A stretch of 32,922 nt of DNA, from the NCBI RefSeq assembly GCF_001591685.1, contig NZ_BCVJ01000020.1, forward strand, positions 1-32,922, written 5' to 3'. Shown in pieces: positions 5,609 to 15,594 of this stretch; position 1 is the first letter of the stretch, and each line of letters opens with the position of its first letter. Below the pieces are notes generated by a model. It made no database searches. It was not told the origin of the DNA and was given only the letters and a program-made list of their open reading frames with translations. The position numbers were made by a program, and so were the translations under genes. The DNA is from Ligilactobacillus murinus DSM 20452 = NBRC 14221 (GTDB taxonomy: Bacteria; Bacillota; Bacilli; Lactobacillales; Lactobacillaceae).

Positions 5609-7336
5609 ATGAGTTGGGAAGAAACTTATACTATTTGGAACAAACGACCTGATCTAGCACCTGAAGTTCGGGAAGATCTTGATAAGATCGCAAATGATAA
5701 AGAAGCATTAGAAGATGCCTTTTATACCCCAATGGAATTTGGGACAGCTGGGATGCGTGGTTTGATCGGTGCTGGGATCAACCGCATGAATATTTATACT
5801 GTGCGCCAAGCAACTGAAGGTTTGGCACGTTTTATGGATACCTTGGATGAAGAAACAAAATTACGTGGTGTAGCGATCAGTTATGATTCACGTCACATGT
5901 CACAAGAATTTGCATTTGAAGCAGCCCGCGTTTTAGGGGCTCATGGAATTCCAAGCTTTGTCTTTGAAAGCTTGCGTCCAACACCAGAACTATCCTTTAC
6001 TGTGCGGCATCTACATGCTTATGCCGGGATCATGATCACAGCAAGCCATAATCCAAAACAATATAACGGTTATAAGATCTATGGTGAAGATGGGGCTCAA
6101 ATGCCACCAAAAGAATCAGATATGATCACAAACTATATTCGTGAAGTTGATGATCTTTTTGCAGTCGAAGTTGCTGATAAAGATGCTTTGATCAATGACA
6201 ACACATTGCAAGTCATCGGTTCAGAAGTTGATGAAGTTTATTTAGAAAATGCTAAAGAAGTAACGATCGACCGTGAATTAGTTGCTGAAGAAGGTAAAAC
6301 GATGAAGTTGGTCTTTACGCCACTTCACGGTACTGGTGGGATGTTAGGTGAAAAAGCTTTACGTCAAGCAGGTTTTGAAGACTTTACAATGGTCCCAGAA
6401 CAAGCTATGCCAGATCCAGAGTTTTCAACCGTTGAACATCCAAATCCAGAGTTTACAGAAGCTTTTGATTTAGCGATCAAATTAGGCAAGAGCCAAAAAG
6501 CTGATCTTTTAGTGGCTGTCGATCCTGACGCTGATCGTTTAGGAGCAGCCGTTCGACAACCAGATGGTGAATATGAATTGTTGACGGGTAACCAGATCGC
6601 AGCTTTGATGTTGAATTATATTTTAACAGCTCGTAAAAAAGCAGGTAACTTACCAGCAAATGGGGCTTTAGTAAAATCGATCGTTTCTAGTGAATTTGCT
6701 GCTAAAGTTGCGGCTGACTTTGGGATCGAAACGATCAATGTCTTGACTGGGTTCAAGTTTATCGCTGAACAGATCCAACACTTTGAAGAAACAAATGAAC
6801 ACAGCTTCATGTTAGGTTTTGAAGAAAGTTATGGTTATTTGATCCGTCCATTTGTGCGCGATAAAGATGCGATCCAATCTTTAGTACTATTAGCTGAAGT
6901 AGCTGCTTTTTACAAGAAACAAGGTAAGAATTTATATGATGGTCTACAAGAGTTATTTGAAAAATACGGCTATTTTGCTGAAAAGACGATCGCTTTGACC
7001 TTTGATGGGATCGAAGGTGCACAAGAGATCAAAGACTTGATGGCTAAGTTCCGGCAAGAATTGCCAACTGATTTTGCTGGGTATAAAGTGATCGCAGCTG
7101 AGGACTATCAAGCTTCCAGTCGCCAAGATGCAGAAGGTAATGTGACAACGATCAACTTGCCTAAGTCAAATGTTTTGAAATACTTCCTTGAAGATGGAAC
7201 TTGGATCGCAGTTCGTCCTTCAGGTACAGAACCAAAGATCAAATTTTACATTGGAACACAAGGTACTTCCGAAGCTGATGCACAAGCTAAATGTGAAAAA
7301 TTTGAAAAAGCGATCAATGATTTCATCAAGGGCTAA
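5609..7336 (+). CDS. pgcA: Alpha-phosphoglucomutase / phospho-sugar mutase
   Basis: A 575-residue cytoplasmic enzyme that interconverts glucose-6-phosphate and glucose-1-phosphate, supplying nucleotide sugars for wall and exopolysaccharide synthesis. All four active-site loops of the alpha-D-phosphohexomutase family are present: TASHNPKQYNGYK with phospho-acceptor Ser146, the metal loop DPDADRLG, the sugar loop GFEESYGY, and the phosphate loop RPSGTEPKIKFY near the C-terminus. Length fits the Gram-positive PgcA group. The ATG has a GAGGTG site 8 bases upstream. In related lactobacilli the gene follows trxB and precedes uvrB; here its upstream neighbour is the mobile element, so the element separates it from its usual partner. 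Confidence 0.93.
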   Translation: MSWEETYTIWNKRPDLAPEVREDLDKIANDKEALEDAFYTPMEFGTAGMRGLIGAGINRMNIYTVRQATEGLARFMDTLDEETKLRGVAISYDSRHMSQEFAFEAARVLGAHGIPSFVFESLRPTPELSFTVRHLHAYAGIMITASHNPKQYNGYKIYGEDGAQMPPKESDMITNYIREVDDLFAVEVADKDALINDNTLQVIGSEVDEVYLENAKEVTIDRELVAEEGKTMKLVFTPLHGTGGMLGEKALRQAGFEDFTMVPEQAMPDPEFSTVEHPNPEFTEAFDLAIKLGKSQKADLLVAVDPDADRLGAAVRQPDGEYELLTGNQIAALMLNYILTARKKAGNLPANGALVKSIVSSEFAAKVAADFGIETINVLTGFKFIAEQIQHFEETNEHSFMLGFEESYGYLIRPFVRDKDAIQSLVLLAEVAAFYKKQGKNLYDGLQELFEKYGYFAEKTIALTFDGIEGAQEIKDLMAKFRQELPTDFAGYKVIAAEDYQASSRQDAEGNVTTINLPKSNVLKYFLEDGTWIAVRPSGTEPKIKFYIGTQGTSEADAQAKCEKFEKAINDFIKG

Positions 7337-7356
7337 AGTTTAGCTATTAGCTGTTG

Positions 7357-7386
7357 AAGACACGGTGATCAGCCGTGTCTTTTTTT
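7357..7386 (+). terminator. Terminator after pgcA
   Basis: AAGACACGG pairs with CCGTGTCTT around a 7-base loop and is followed by a run of seven T. It is a clear intrinsic terminator separating pgcA from the uvrBA unit. Confidence 0.9.
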
Positions 7387-7399
7387 GGTTCTGCTGATG

Positions 7400-7413
7400 C
7401 GAAAATACGTTCG
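7400..7413. promoter_or_regulatory. LexA (DinR) box of uvrBA
   Basis: CGAAAATACGTTCG differs at one position from the Gram-positive LexA consensus CGAAC-N4-GTTCG. It lies directly upstream of the -10 of the uvrB promoter, where a bound LexA would block transcription. This matches the SOS control of uvrBA known in Bacillus subtilis. Confidence 0.75.
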
Positions 7414-7416
7414 TTG

Positions 7417-7425
7417 TGGTATAAT
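7417..7425 (+). promoter_or_regulatory. Extended -10 promoter of uvrB
   Basis: TGGTATAAT is a consensus TATAAT (7420-7425) with the TGN extension. The -35 region at about 7397-7402 is poor, as is common with extended -10 promoters. The LexA box ends 7 bp before the -10 hexamer. Confidence 0.7.
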
Positions 7426-7461
7426 CTTGTAAGCAATAGTTTTTAATGAGGGGGTAATCAT

Positions 7462-9462
7462 TTGATCGAACGTCAAGCCGATAAAGAGTTCAAATTAGTT
7501 TCAAAATATCAACCAACTGGAGACCAACCGCAAGCGATCGATGAGCTTGCAGCAGGGGTCAAAGCGGGTAAAAAAGAACAGATCTTATTAGGGGCTACAG
7601 GGACAGGGAAAACTTTTACGATCTCAAATGTGATCGCCAAAGTCAATAAGCCAACTTTGGTCTTAGCTCATAATAAGACCCTGGCAGGCCAGCTCTATGG
7701 CGAGTTTAAAGAATTTTTCCCAGACAATGCTGTTGAGTATTTTGTATCCTACTACGATTACTATCAACCTGAAGCTTATGTTCCTTCAAGTGATACTTAT
7801 ATCGAAAAGGATTCAAGCATCAACGATGAGATCGATAAATTACGTCACTCTGCGACTAGTTCGCTATTAGAGCGCAATGATGTGATCGTAGTGGCCTCAG
7901 TTTCATCGATCTTTGGGTTAGGTGATCCCAAAGAATACCGTGATCAAGCTCTTTCATTGCGAGTTGGGCAAGAGCTCGAACGGGACAAGTTGTTGAACCA
8001 ATTGATCGATGTTCAATTTGAACGTAACGATATCGACTTTCAACGGGGGCGTTTTCGTGTTCGGGGGGATGTAGTCGAGATCTTTCCCGCTTCACGAGAT
8101 GAACAAGCGCTTAGGGTCGAATTTTTTGGTGATGAGATCGATCGGATCCGAGAAGTTGACCCTTTGACTGGCGAGATCTTAGGTGAGCGCAATCACGTTG
8201 TTATCTTCCCAGCGACGCACTTTTTGACAAGTGGCGAACGTTTAGAAGGATCTATCAAGAGCATCGAGGCTGAATTAGCTCAAAGGTTAGAAGTTTTGCG
8301 CGCTGATGGCAAGCTATTAGAGGCCCAACGCTTAGAACAAAGGACGACCTACGATATTGAAATGTTGCGTGAAATGGGATATTGTTCGGGGATCGAAAAT
8401 TATTCACGGCATATGGATGGAAGAAAACCAGGTGAAGCACCGTATACATTGTTAGACTTCTTCCCAGATGATTTTTTGATCGTGGTCGATGAATCCCATG
8501 TTACGATGCCCCAAGTGCGTGGAATGTACAATGGTGACCGCTCACGTAAGCAGATGTTAGTCGATTACGGGTTTCGGTTGCCAAGTGCCTTAGATAATCG
8601 GCCGTTAAAGCTAGCTGAATTTGAAGAGCGAGTAGATCAGATCATTTATATGTCGGCGACCCCAGGTGTTTATGAACAAGAACGTACCGATACAGTCGTG
8701 CAACAGATCATTCGGCCGACTGGATTATTGGATCCAGAAGTTGAAGTTCGCCCGATCATGGGGCAAATGGACGATCTAGTAGCTGAGATCGATAAACGGA
8801 CTAAACGAGATGAGCGCGTCTTTGTAACGACTTTGACTAAGAAAATGGCAGAAGATCTGACGGATTATTTCAAAGAGATGAGCATTAAAGTCAAGTATTT
8901 GCATTCTGATATCAAGACGCTTGAACGGACCCAGATCGTACGGGATCTTCGTTTAGGAAAATTTGATGTGCTCGTTGGGATCAATTTATTACGTGAAGGG
9001 ATCGATGTACCAGAGGTCTCCTTAGTTGCGATCTTAGATGCCGATAAAGAAGGCTTTTTGCGCAATGAACGTTCCTTGATCCAAACGATCGGTCGTGCTG
9101 CGCGAAATGAAAAGGGACACGTGATCATGTATGCTGATACAATAACAGATTCGATGCAAGCAGCGATGGATGAAACAGCAAGGCGGCGGGCGATCCAAAT
9201 GCAATATAATGCTGAACATGGGATCGTGCCAAAAACTGTTAAAAAAGCGATCCGCGATGTGATCACAATGACGACTAAACCAAAAGAAAGTACTAAAGCT
9301 TTAAATGATAAACTCGATTTTGATGAATTGAGTAAACCAGAACAACGAGAAATGATCGCACGTTTAGAGGAGCAAATGAAAACTGCCGCTAAGAACCTCG
9401 ACTTTGAGGATGCCGCCGCTTTACGTGATACTGTGATGGAATTAAAAGCACAGCTTGATTAA
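7462..9462 (+). CDS. uvrB: Excinuclease ABC subunit B
   Basis: A 666-residue nucleotide excision repair helicase-like protein. It is loaded by UvrA, opens the damaged duplex with a beta-hairpin and recruits UvrC. Walker A is GATGTGKT (residues 44-51) and the DEAD-type box is DESH (about 343-346). The damage hairpin region [12 protein letters not shown] is intact, and the helicase motif with QTIGRAARN is present. The C-terminal UVR domain (about residues 627-662) ends the protein. The start is a TTG at 7462, chosen because GAGGGGG lies 7 bases upstream and the protein begins at the usual family position. It forms an operon with uvrA, 18 bp to the GTG start, under the LexA box. Confidence 0.95.
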   Translation: MIERQADKEFKLVSKYQPTGDQPQAIDELAAGVKAGKKEQILLGATGTGKTFTISNVIAKVNKPTLVLAHNKTLAGQLYGEFKEFFPDNAVEYFVSYYDYYQPEAYVPSSDTYIEKDSSINDEIDKLRHSATSSLLERNDVIVVASVSSIFGLGDPKEYRDQALSLRVGQELERDKLLNQLIDVQFERNDIDFQRGRFRVRGDVVEIFPASRDEQALRVEFFGDEIDRIREVDPLTGEILGERNHVVIFPATHFLTSGERLEGSIKSIEAELAQRLEVLRADGKLLEAQRLEQRTTYDIEMLREMGYCSGIENYSRHMDGRKPGEAPYTLLDFFPDDFLIVVDESHVTMPQVRGMYNGDRSRKQMLVDYGFRLPSALDNRPLKLAEFEERVDQIIYMSATPGVYEQERTDTVVQQIIRPTGLLDPEVEVRPIMGQMDDLVAEIDKRTKRDERVFVTTLTKKMAEDLTDYFKEMSIKVKYLHSDIKTLERTQIVRDLRLGKFDVLVGINLLREGIDVPEVSLVAILDADKEGFLRNERSLIQTIGRAARNEKGHVIMYADTITDSMQAAMDETARRRAIQMQYNAEHGIVPKTVKKAIRDVITMTTKPKESTKALNDKLDFDELSKPEQREMIARLEEQMKTAAKNLDFEDAAALRDTVMELKAQLD

Positions 9463-9480
9463 GCAGAAAGGATGAAAGTT

Positions 9481-12327
9481 GTGGGAAAAAATAAGATTAC
9501 GATCCGTGGTGCCAGAGAGCATAATTTAAAAGATATCAATGTTGAGATCCCCAAAGAAAAGCTTGTCGTGATCACGGGTCTCTCCGGTTCAGGTAAAAGT
9601 TCGCTCGCCTTTGATACTTTATATGCTGAAGGCCAACGTCGCTATGTTGAGAGTTTGTCAGCGTATGCTAGGCAATTTTTAGGTCAGATGGATAAACCCG
9701 ATGTCGATTCGATCGATGGACTTTCACCAGCGATCTCGATCGATCAAAAGACGACTTCAAAGAATCCCCGCTCAACGGTTGGGACTGTAACAGAGATCAA
9801 TGACTACTTGCGTTTGTTATGGGCACGAGTAGGGACGCCGATCTGTCCAAATGATGGTAGTGAGATCACGAGCCAATCGCCAGAGCAGATGGTCGATCGA
9901 GTTTTGCAGCTCCCTGAAAGGACTAAACTCCAGATCTTAGCACCGATCGTGGTAGGTAAGAAAGGACAACATAAAAAAGTTTTAGAGAAGATCAAACGTG
10001 AAGGTTTTGTCCGAGTCATGATCGATGGAAACTTACGCGATATTGCTGAAGATATCGAACTAGACAAGAATCTCAAACATGATATCTTTGTGGTGGTCGA
10101 TCGGATCGTTGTTAAAACAGGGATCCGCTCACGCTTATTTGATTCATTTGAAGCAGCGTTACGCTTGGCTGAAGGCCGGGTGTTCGTTGATGTGATCGGC
10201 GACAAAATGTTACAGTTTTCGGAAAACTTTGCTTGTCCTTATTGTGGCTTTACGATCGGAGAACTTGAACCACGACTATTTTCTTTTAATGCGCCTTTTG
10301 GAGCTTGTCCAGATTGTGATGGCTTAGGCATGAAGCTTGAAGTCGATATCGATCTAGTCGTACCTGATCGAAAAAAGACCCTTAATGAAGGAGCAATGGA
10401 ACCATGGAATCCGATCAGTTCCAAATATTATCCAACTTTGTTAAAGCAAGCATGTGAAGCTTTCGGGATCGATATGGATACCCCATTTGAAGATCTACCT
10501 CAAGAACAACAAGATATCGTTTTGTATGGTGCTAAAGATAAGACTTTCCATTTCCGGTATGAAAATGATTTTGGCGGGATCCGTGACATTGATACGACCT
10601 TTGAAGGGGTCATCCCAAACATTGATCGGCGTTATCATGAGACTAATAGCGATTTTACCCGCGATGTGATGCGTAAATATATGACGAGCTTGCAGTGTCA
10701 AACTTGCCATGGTTATCGCTTGAATCGCCAAGCTCTAGCAGTCAAGATCGCCGGTAAGCATATCGGTGAAGTTTCTGATTTACCGATCGCTGATGAATTG
10801 GCCTTTTTTGCGGGCTTGGAATTTAGTGAGCAAGCGACTCAGATCGCACGCCCGATCTTAAAGGAGATCAAAGACCGCTTAACATTTTTGGTGAATGTCG
10901 GTTTGGATTATCTGAATTTAAGCCGTTCAGCTCGTACACTTTCTGGGGGCGAAGCTCAACGGATCCGCTTAGCGACCCAGATCGGTTCTAACCTTTCAGG
11001 AGTCTTATATATTTTAGATGAACCTTCGATCGGTCTACATCAACGTGATAATGACCGTTTGATCGCTTCTTTACGCGCCATGTGTGAGTTAGGAAATACT
11101 TTGGTCGTAGTGGAACATGATGAAGACACGATGCGGGCGGCTGATTATTTGATCGATATCGGTCCGGGTGCTGGAATAGAAGGTGGTCAGGTCATGGCTG
11201 CAGGTACGCCTAAGCAAGTTGCACGTTTGAAGAAATCGTTGACTGGACAATATCTAGCTGGGAAAAAATATATTCCGATCCCAGCTACTAGGCGTCAAGG
11301 GAATGGAAATTTTGTAGAGATCATTGGTGCAACAGAGAATAATCTTAAGGACATCGATGTGAAATTCCCGTTGGGTGAATTTATTGCGGTCACAGGTGTC
11401 TCGGGTTCTGGTAAGTCCACATTGGTCAATATGATCTTAAAACGAGCTTTAGCTCAAAAACTACACCATAATTCTGAAAAACCAGGTAAATTCAAGCAGA
11501 TCACGGGTACTGAACATCTTGAAAAAGTTATCAATATCGATCAAAGTCCGATCGGGCGTACTCCGCGAAGTAATCCGGCGACATATACGGGAGTCTTTGA
11601 TGATATACGAGGATTATTTGCCCAAACTAACCAAGCTAAGTTACGTGGTTATGGCAAAGGGCGTTTTAGTTTTAACGTTAAAGGTGGTCGTTGTGAAGCC
11701 TGCAAAGGGGATGGGATCATCAAGATCGAGATGAATTTCTTACCTGATGTATATGTGCCATGTGAAGTTTGTCATGGAGCGCGTTATAATTCTGAAACAC
11801 TAGAAGTTGAATATAAAGGCAAAAATATTGCGCAGATCTTAGAAATGAATGTCTTAGAAGCATTAGAATTCTTTAGTGCGATCCCTAAGATCAAGCGTAA
11901 ATTACAGACGATCGTTGATGTTGGGTTAGGTTATGTATCATTAGGTCAACCGGCAACGACTTTATCTGGTGGTGAAGCTCAACGAATGAAATTAGCTTCT
12001 GAATTGCATCGTAAATCAGCGGGTAAGACCTTTTATATTTTAGATGAACCAACGACCGGTTTGCATACAGATGATATCAAGCGTTTATTGAATGTTTTAC
12101 AACGATTGGTGGATAAGGGCAATACGGTATTAGTGATCGAGCACAATTTAGATGTTATCAAATCGGCGGACCATTTGATCGATCTAGGACCAGAAGGTGG
12201 CCAACGTGGTGGACAGATCGTCGGAGTCGGGACACCTGAAAAATTATGTCAGATCAAACAAAGTTACACGGGTAAATATTTAAAACCGCTCTTGGAAAAG
12301 GGGCATTATGAACCACGGCAAGATTAA
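9481..12327 (+). CDS. uvrA: Excinuclease ABC subunit A
   Basis: A 948-residue ABC-type damage sensor of nucleotide excision repair, acting as a dimer with UvrB. There are two ATPase modules: Walker A GLSGSGKS (residues 33-40) and GVSGSGKS in the second half, each with an LSGGEAQR signature and an ILDEP Walker B. Zinc-binding cysteine pairs are visible at CPYC...CPDC in the first half and CEAC...CEVC in the second. The GTG at 9481 is preferred over the in-frame ATG at 9472, because that ATG lies in the ribosome binding site GAAAGGA and family members start just before the [12 protein letters not shown] strand. It is co-transcribed with uvrB. Confidence 0.95.
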   Translation: MGKNKITIRGAREHNLKDINVEIPKEKLVVITGLSGSGKSSLAFDTLYAEGQRRYVESLSAYARQFLGQMDKPDVDSIDGLSPAISIDQKTTSKNPRSTVGTVTEINDYLRLLWARVGTPICPNDGSEITSQSPEQMVDRVLQLPERTKLQILAPIVVGKKGQHKKVLEKIKREGFVRVMIDGNLRDIAEDIELDKNLKHDIFVVVDRIVVKTGIRSRLFDSFEAALRLAEGRVFVDVIGDKMLQFSENFACPYCGFTIGELEPRLFSFNAPFGACPDCDGLGMKLEVDIDLVVPDRKKTLNEGAMEPWNPISSKYYPTLLKQACEAFGIDMDTPFEDLPQEQQDIVLYGAKDKTFHFRYENDFGGIRDIDTTFEGVIPNIDRRYHETNSDFTRDVMRKYMTSLQCQTCHGYRLNRQALAVKIAGKHIGEVSDLPIADELAFFAGLEFSEQATQIARPILKEIKDRLTFLVNVGLDYLNLSRSARTLSGGEAQRIRLATQIGSNLSGVLYILDEPSIGLHQRDNDRLIASLRAMCELGNTLVVVEHDEDTMRAADYLIDIGPGAGIEGGQVMAAGTPKQVARLKKSLTGQYLAGKKYIPIPATRRQGNGNFVEIIGATENNLKDIDVKFPLGEFIAVTGVSGSGKSTLVNMILKRALAQKLHHNSEKPGKFKQITGTEHLEKVINIDQSPIGRTPRSNPATYTGVFDDIRGLFAQTNQAKLRGYGKGRFSFNVKGGRCEACKGDGIIKIEMNFLPDVYVPCEVCHGARYNSETLEVEYKGKNIAQILEMNVLEALEFFSAIPKIKRKLQTIVDVGLGYVSLGQPATTLSGGEAQRMKLASELHRKSAGKTFYILDEPTTGLHTDDIKRLLNVLQRLVDKGNTVLVIEHNLDVIKSADHLIDLGPEGGQRGGQIVGVGTPEKLCQIKQSYTGKYLKPLLEKGHYEPRQD

Positions 12328-12393
12328 GACTTGCTTTTTAACCTCAAACTGTTAAAGTTAAGGTGTACAATTAATAATAGAGGTGTTGCTAGA

Positions 12394-12867
12394 ATGGCAG
12401 AAGTTGAAAGCTTTACATTGGATCATACCGCAGTCAAGGCACCTTATGTGCGTTTGATCACGGTAGAAGAAGGTCCAAAGGGAGACCAGATCTCAAATTT
12501 TGATCTTAGATTGGTCCAACCAAATGAAAATGCGATCCCAACAGCAGGCTTGCATACGATCGAGCACATGTTAGCTGGTTATTTACGCGACCACATGGAT
12601 GGCGTGATCGATTGCTCGCCATTTGGTTGCCGGACAGGTTTTCATCTGATCATGTGGGGAAAACATGATACGGTTGAAGTTGCTAAAGCCTTAAAAGCAT
12701 CCTTAAATGATATTTTGAATGCTTCTTGGGACGATGTTCAAGGAACTGATATCAAGAGTTGTGGTAATTACCGTGATCACTCATTGTTCTCAGCCAAAGA
12801 ATGGTGTCAAAAGATCTTGGATGAAGGTATCTCATCCGATCCATTTGAACGTAAAGTAGTAGAATAA
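12394..12867 (+). CDS. luxS: S-ribosylhomocysteine lyase (autoinducer-2 synthase)
   Basis: A 157-residue enzyme that cleaves S-ribosylhomocysteine to homocysteine and DPD, the precursor of AI-2. It belongs to the activated methyl cycle. The metal site is visible: His54 and His58 in HTIEH and Cys123 in KSCGNYRDH; the catalytic cysteine is Cys79 in [10 protein letters not shown]. The ATG at 12394 is used because family members begin with [11 protein letters not shown] and a GAGGTG site lies 9 bases upstream; a longer in-frame reading from 12331 has no support. It follows uvrA after 66 bp and could be read through from uvrBA or have its own weak promoter (TACAAT at about 12366). It ends in a clear terminator. 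Confidence 0.95.
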   Translation: MAEVESFTLDHTAVKAPYVRLITVEEGPKGDQISNFDLRLVQPNENAIPTAGLHTIEHMLAGYLRDHMDGVIDCSPFGCRTGFHLIMWGKHDTVEVAKALKASLNDILNASWDDVQGTDIKSCGNYRDHSLFSAKEWCQKILDEGISSDPFERKVVE

Positions 12868-12877
12868 TAGACAACTT

Positions 12878-12910
12878 AGGGCTAGCTCAAGTTTTGGGCT
12901 AGCCCTTTTT
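12878..12910 (+). terminator. Terminator after luxS
   Basis: AGGGCTAGC pairs perfectly with GCTAGCCCT around an 11-base loop, followed by five T. It ends the uvrBA-luxS transcript. Confidence 0.88.
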
Positions 12911-12961
12911 GGGGACTAGGTTAGTAAGTTGTGCTAGATTGAAAAAAAATAAATTAAATTT

Positions 12962-13001
12962 TTCACATGTAGTGTCAAAAGGTGAACTTTAGTGATACAT
13001 T
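12962..13001 (+). promoter_or_regulatory. Candidate sdaAB promoter and operator region
   Basis: A TGA-TACATT sequence (12993-13001) could be an extended -10. No good -35 is seen. TTCAC (12962-12966) and GTGAA (12982-12986) form a spaced inverted repeat that could bind a regulator. The stretch 12911-12961 is AT-rich without other signals. Confidence 0.3.
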
Positions 13002-13033
13002 AATAAAAAATGACTTAAGTTGAGGTGAAAAAG

Positions 13034-13693
13034 GTGAGCGGGAATTACAAGAGTGTTTTTGATATTATCGGACCTGTTATGGTAGGGCCTTCAAGTTCAC
13101 ATACTGCTGGAGCGGTGGCGATCGGTCAAGCAGCCCATAAAATATTTGGCGAACCGATCGAACAGGTGATAGTCGATTACTATGAATCTTTTGCTAAAAC
13201 ACATCAGGGGCATGGAACTGACTATGCGGTGATCGCAGGTGTGTTAGGAATGCAAACCGACGATCTGCGCGTCCCTGAAGCAGTCGATATTGCACGGGCT
13301 CAAGGGATCGAGGTCGTTTTTAATGAACATGAAGGAAAAAGTCCGATCGGGCATCCAAATACAGCGATCATTACGTTAAAAAATGCCGATAAAATGATCA
13401 AAGTTGGTGGTTGTTCGATCGGTGGCGGTACGATCGAGATCCGAGAACTTGAATTAGATGGCTGTCGTTTTGCACCTCTAGGCCCCTTGCCGATCATGCT
13501 TTGCTGGGCTGAGACGGATTTTACAGCTCACATCAAAGAGAGTTTAAATCAAGATAATGTCAAGATCAGACATGAGATGACTAATATTTTTGGACAAGGT
13601 AACTTGATCCATGAGTTTGATCTTGACCGCTTGCCACCAAAAAATATTTTAGAGCAGATCAAAGCACAAAGTCGCAGTTTGGTCTGTCTATGA
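13034..13693 (+). CDS. sdaAB: L-serine dehydratase, beta subunit
   Basis: A 219-residue subunit of the iron-sulfur L-serine dehydratase, which converts L-serine to pyruvate and ammonia. The N-terminal two thirds match the family: SVFDIIGPVMVGPSSSHTAGA (about residues 7-27), HGTDYAV, HPNTAII and SIGGGTIEI. The last 70 residues, where the usual beta subunit has an ACT regulatory domain, diverge strongly (PIMLCWAETDF ... QSRSLVCL). The GTG at 13034 is preferred because GAGGTG lies 6 bases upstream; the GTG at 13025 is itself in that site. The alpha subunit follows after 13 bp, so the two are made together. Confidence 0.9.
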   Translation: MSGNYKSVFDIIGPVMVGPSSSHTAGAVAIGQAAHKIFGEPIEQVIVDYYESFAKTHQGHGTDYAVIAGVLGMQTDDLRVPEAVDIARAQGIEVVFNEHEGKSPIGHPNTAIITLKNADKMIKVGGCSIGGGTIEIRELELDGCRFAPLGPLPIMLCWAETDFTAHIKESLNQDNVKIRHEMTNIFGQGNLIHEFDLDRLPPKNILEQIKAQSRSLVCL

Positions 13694-13706
13694 TCGAGGA
13701 ACTTAT

Positions 13707-14597
13707 ATGTATAACAGTGTAGCAGAGATAGTAGAGACGGCAATCAAGCAAGATAAACCTATCTGGGAATTGATGTTAGAACAAGAGATGGCTTATTCAC
13801 GCGCTAGTCGAGCTGAAGTTTGGGCTAAGATGCAACGTCAATTGGAAGTGATGTTAGCAGCAGCTAAACGCGGGACTACAGGTGATGGGGTCCACTCACC
13901 AACTGGATTGACTGGGGGCGAGGCGGCTAAGATGCGAAAATATCGTGAATCAGGGCAAGGCTTGACGGATGAAACGGTCCTTTATGCGATCGAAAATTCA
14001 TTAGCCACAAATGAAGTCAATGCGGCTATGGGATTGATCTGTGCCACCCCAACAGCAGGCTCTTCAGGAACGATCCCAGGCGTATTGTTTGCATTACAAA
14101 AAAAGCGAGGATTGACGACTGACCAGATGGTAGCCTTTCTTTTTTGTGCCAGTGCATTTGGAATGGTGACAGCCAACAATGCGATGATCGCAGGTGCTAC
14201 TGGTGGTTGCCAAGCCGAAGTCGGTAGTGCTTCAGGCATGGCTGCAGCTGCGGCAGTTGAGATCTGTGGTGGTAGTCCAACGCAAGCAGCTGAAGCTTTT
14301 GCAATGGCATTGAGCAATTTGTTGGGGCTGGTCTGTGATCCAGTCGCTGGTTTAGTTGAGATCCCTTGTGTTAAACGGAATGTCGTTGGTTCGGTCAATG
14401 CACTGGCTGCAGCCGACATGGCTTTAGCAGGTTTGGAAAATAAGATCCCCGCGGATGAAGTGATTTTAGCAATGAAACGGATCGGTAAGCGCCTACCAGC
14501 CCAACTGCGTGAAACTGGGCTAGGGGGCTTGGCGGCGACACCAACAGGGATCAAGATGAAATTGAAGATCTTTGGGCAAGAACTAGATCTAGATTAA
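13707..14597 (+). CDS. sdaAA: L-serine dehydratase, alpha subunit
   Basis: A 296-residue catalytic subunit that carries the oxygen-sensitive [4Fe-4S] cluster. Family signatures are a serine/glycine-rich segment (CATPTAGSSGTIPG), GATGGCQAEVGSASGMAAAA, and VCDPVAGLVEIPCVKRN. The cysteines of GGCQAE, VCDPV and IPC are the expected cluster ligands. The C-terminus ends in a GLAATPTGIKM stretch, as in the family. It is preceded by GAGGA and follows sdaAB closely, and a terminator starts at its stop codon. The product pyruvate joins lower glycolysis, giving energy and nitrogen from serine in fermentative cells. Confidence 0.94.
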   Translation: MYNSVAEIVETAIKQDKPIWELMLEQEMAYSRASRAEVWAKMQRQLEVMLAAAKRGTTGDGVHSPTGLTGGEAAKMRKYRESGQGLTDETVLYAIENSLATNEVNAAMGLICATPTAGSSGTIPGVLFALQKKRGLTTDQMVAFLFCASAFGMVTANNAMIAGATGGCQAEVGSASGMAAAAAVEICGGSPTQAAEAFAMALSNLLGLVCDPVAGLVEIPCVKRNVVGSVNALAAADMALAGLENKIPADEVILAMKRIGKRLPAQLRETGLGGLAATPTGIKMKLKIFGQELDLD

Positions 14598-14623
14598 AAG
14601 CAGTTCAGACGAGCTGCTTTTTT
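14596..14623 (+). terminator. Terminator after sdaAA
   Basis: AAAAGCAGTTC pairs with GAGCTGCTTTT (one G-U pair) around AGAC, followed by T residues. It begins inside the sdaAA stop codon. Confidence 0.88.
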
Positions 14624-14665
14624 AATAGGCTAAGATCGCTGTTTAATGAATGATACACCCGGATG

Positions 14666-14674
14666 TGTTATAAT
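14666..14674 (+). promoter_or_regulatory. Extended -10 promoter of rapZ operon
   Basis: TGTTATAAT is a consensus TATAAT (14669-14674) with TGN extension, 32 bp before the rapZ start. No clear -35 is visible. ACAC/GTGT inverted arms (14655-14668) overlap it. Confidence 0.65.
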
Positions 14675-14706
14675 TAGTCGATGGATTTTAATTGGGGGCG
14701 TTAATA

Positions 14707-15594
14707 ATGGCAGAAACAATACAATTAGTCGTAGTGACCGGAATGAGTGGTGCCGGAAAGACCGTTGCGATGCAAAGTTTTGAAGATCTTGGGTATTTTT
14801 GTGTGGATAATATGCCACCAGCTTTATTAGGGAAATTCTGGGAGTTAGTCAAGGAATCCGGCAAGATCAGTAAGGTCGCTTTAGTGATCGATCTGCGTTC
14901 GCGGGCTTTTTACGATGAGATCTTTGGAATGCTCCAAGAGTTAGATGATGGCAACGATAATTTACGGCCGAAGATCTTATTTTTAGATGCATCGGATGAA
15001 GAATTAGTAGCTCGCTATAAGGAGACAAGAAGAGCGCATCCTTTAGCAATGGATGGGCGTGTTTTAGATGGTATCCAACATGAACGTGAATTATTATCCG
15101 AGATCAAATCTAAAGCCCAACTTGTGATCGATACTAGCAAGATCTCACCGCGTCAGTTACGAGAAGAGCTCTTTTTGAACTTTGAAAGCGATCAAAGTAC
15201 GGCATTTCATGTTAATGTAATGTCGTTTGGGTTTAAATATGGGGTCCCGATCGATGCTGACATCGTGATGGATGTTCGTTTCTTACCAAATCCGTATTAT
15301 GTTAAAGACTTACGTGAAAAAACAGGCAATGATCAGGCAGTCTATGATTATGTCATGAACTCCGAGATGACTGAAGAATTTTATCAACAATTTATCAAGA
15401 TGTTGCGTTTTGTAATGCCTGGCTATCAAAAAGAAGGTAAGTCAAGTGTTACGATCGCGATCGGGTGTACTGGTGGGCAACATCGTTCAGTGGCACTGGC
15501 TAATCGTATTGGAAAAGCTCTACAAGAGAAGTATCCGGTGAACATCACCCACCGTGATATGGCGAAACGAAAGGAGACTGTGAATCGTTCATGA
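14707..15594 (+). CDS. rapZ: RNase adapter / nucleotide-binding protein RapZ
   Basis: A 295-residue P-loop protein (YvcJ in Bacillus). Walker A is GMSGAGKT (residues 12-19), followed by [15 protein letters not shown] and a [18 protein letters not shown] segment. The C-terminal domain carries the conserved [11 protein letters not shown]. In enterobacteria RapZ steers RNase E to a sugar-synthesis sRNA; in Firmicutes the homologue binds nucleotides and affects competence, and its exact role is open. The start at 14707 is used because GGGGGCG precedes it; a TTG at 14692 has no site. The stop overlaps the yvcK start (ATGA), so the genes are coupled. Confidence 0.93.
   Translation: MAETIQLVVVTGMSGAGKTVAMQSFEDLGYFCVDNMPPALLGKFWELVKESGKISKVALVIDLRSRAFYDEIFGMLQELDDGNDNLRPKILFLDASDEELVARYKETRRAHPLAMDGRVLDGIQHERELLSEIKSKAQLVIDTSKISPRQLREELFLNFESDQSTAFHVNVMSFGFKYGVPIDADIVMDVRFLPNPYYVKDLREKTGNDQAVYDYVMNSEMTEEFYQQFIKMLRFVMPGYQKEGKSSVTIAIGCTGGQHRSVALANRIGKALQEKYPVNITHRDMAKRKETVNRS

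Noticed and set aside
12331-12393. Longer LuxS reading from 12331
   Set aside because: LuxS proteins start at MAEVESF-type sequence; the upstream codons do not resemble the family.
13982-14554. 190-codon open frame antisense to sdaAA
   Set aside because: It lies wholly inside a well-supported gene, has no ribosome binding site and its composition mirrors sense-strand codon bias. The same applies to the antisense frames in uvrB, uvrA, pgk, eno and others.
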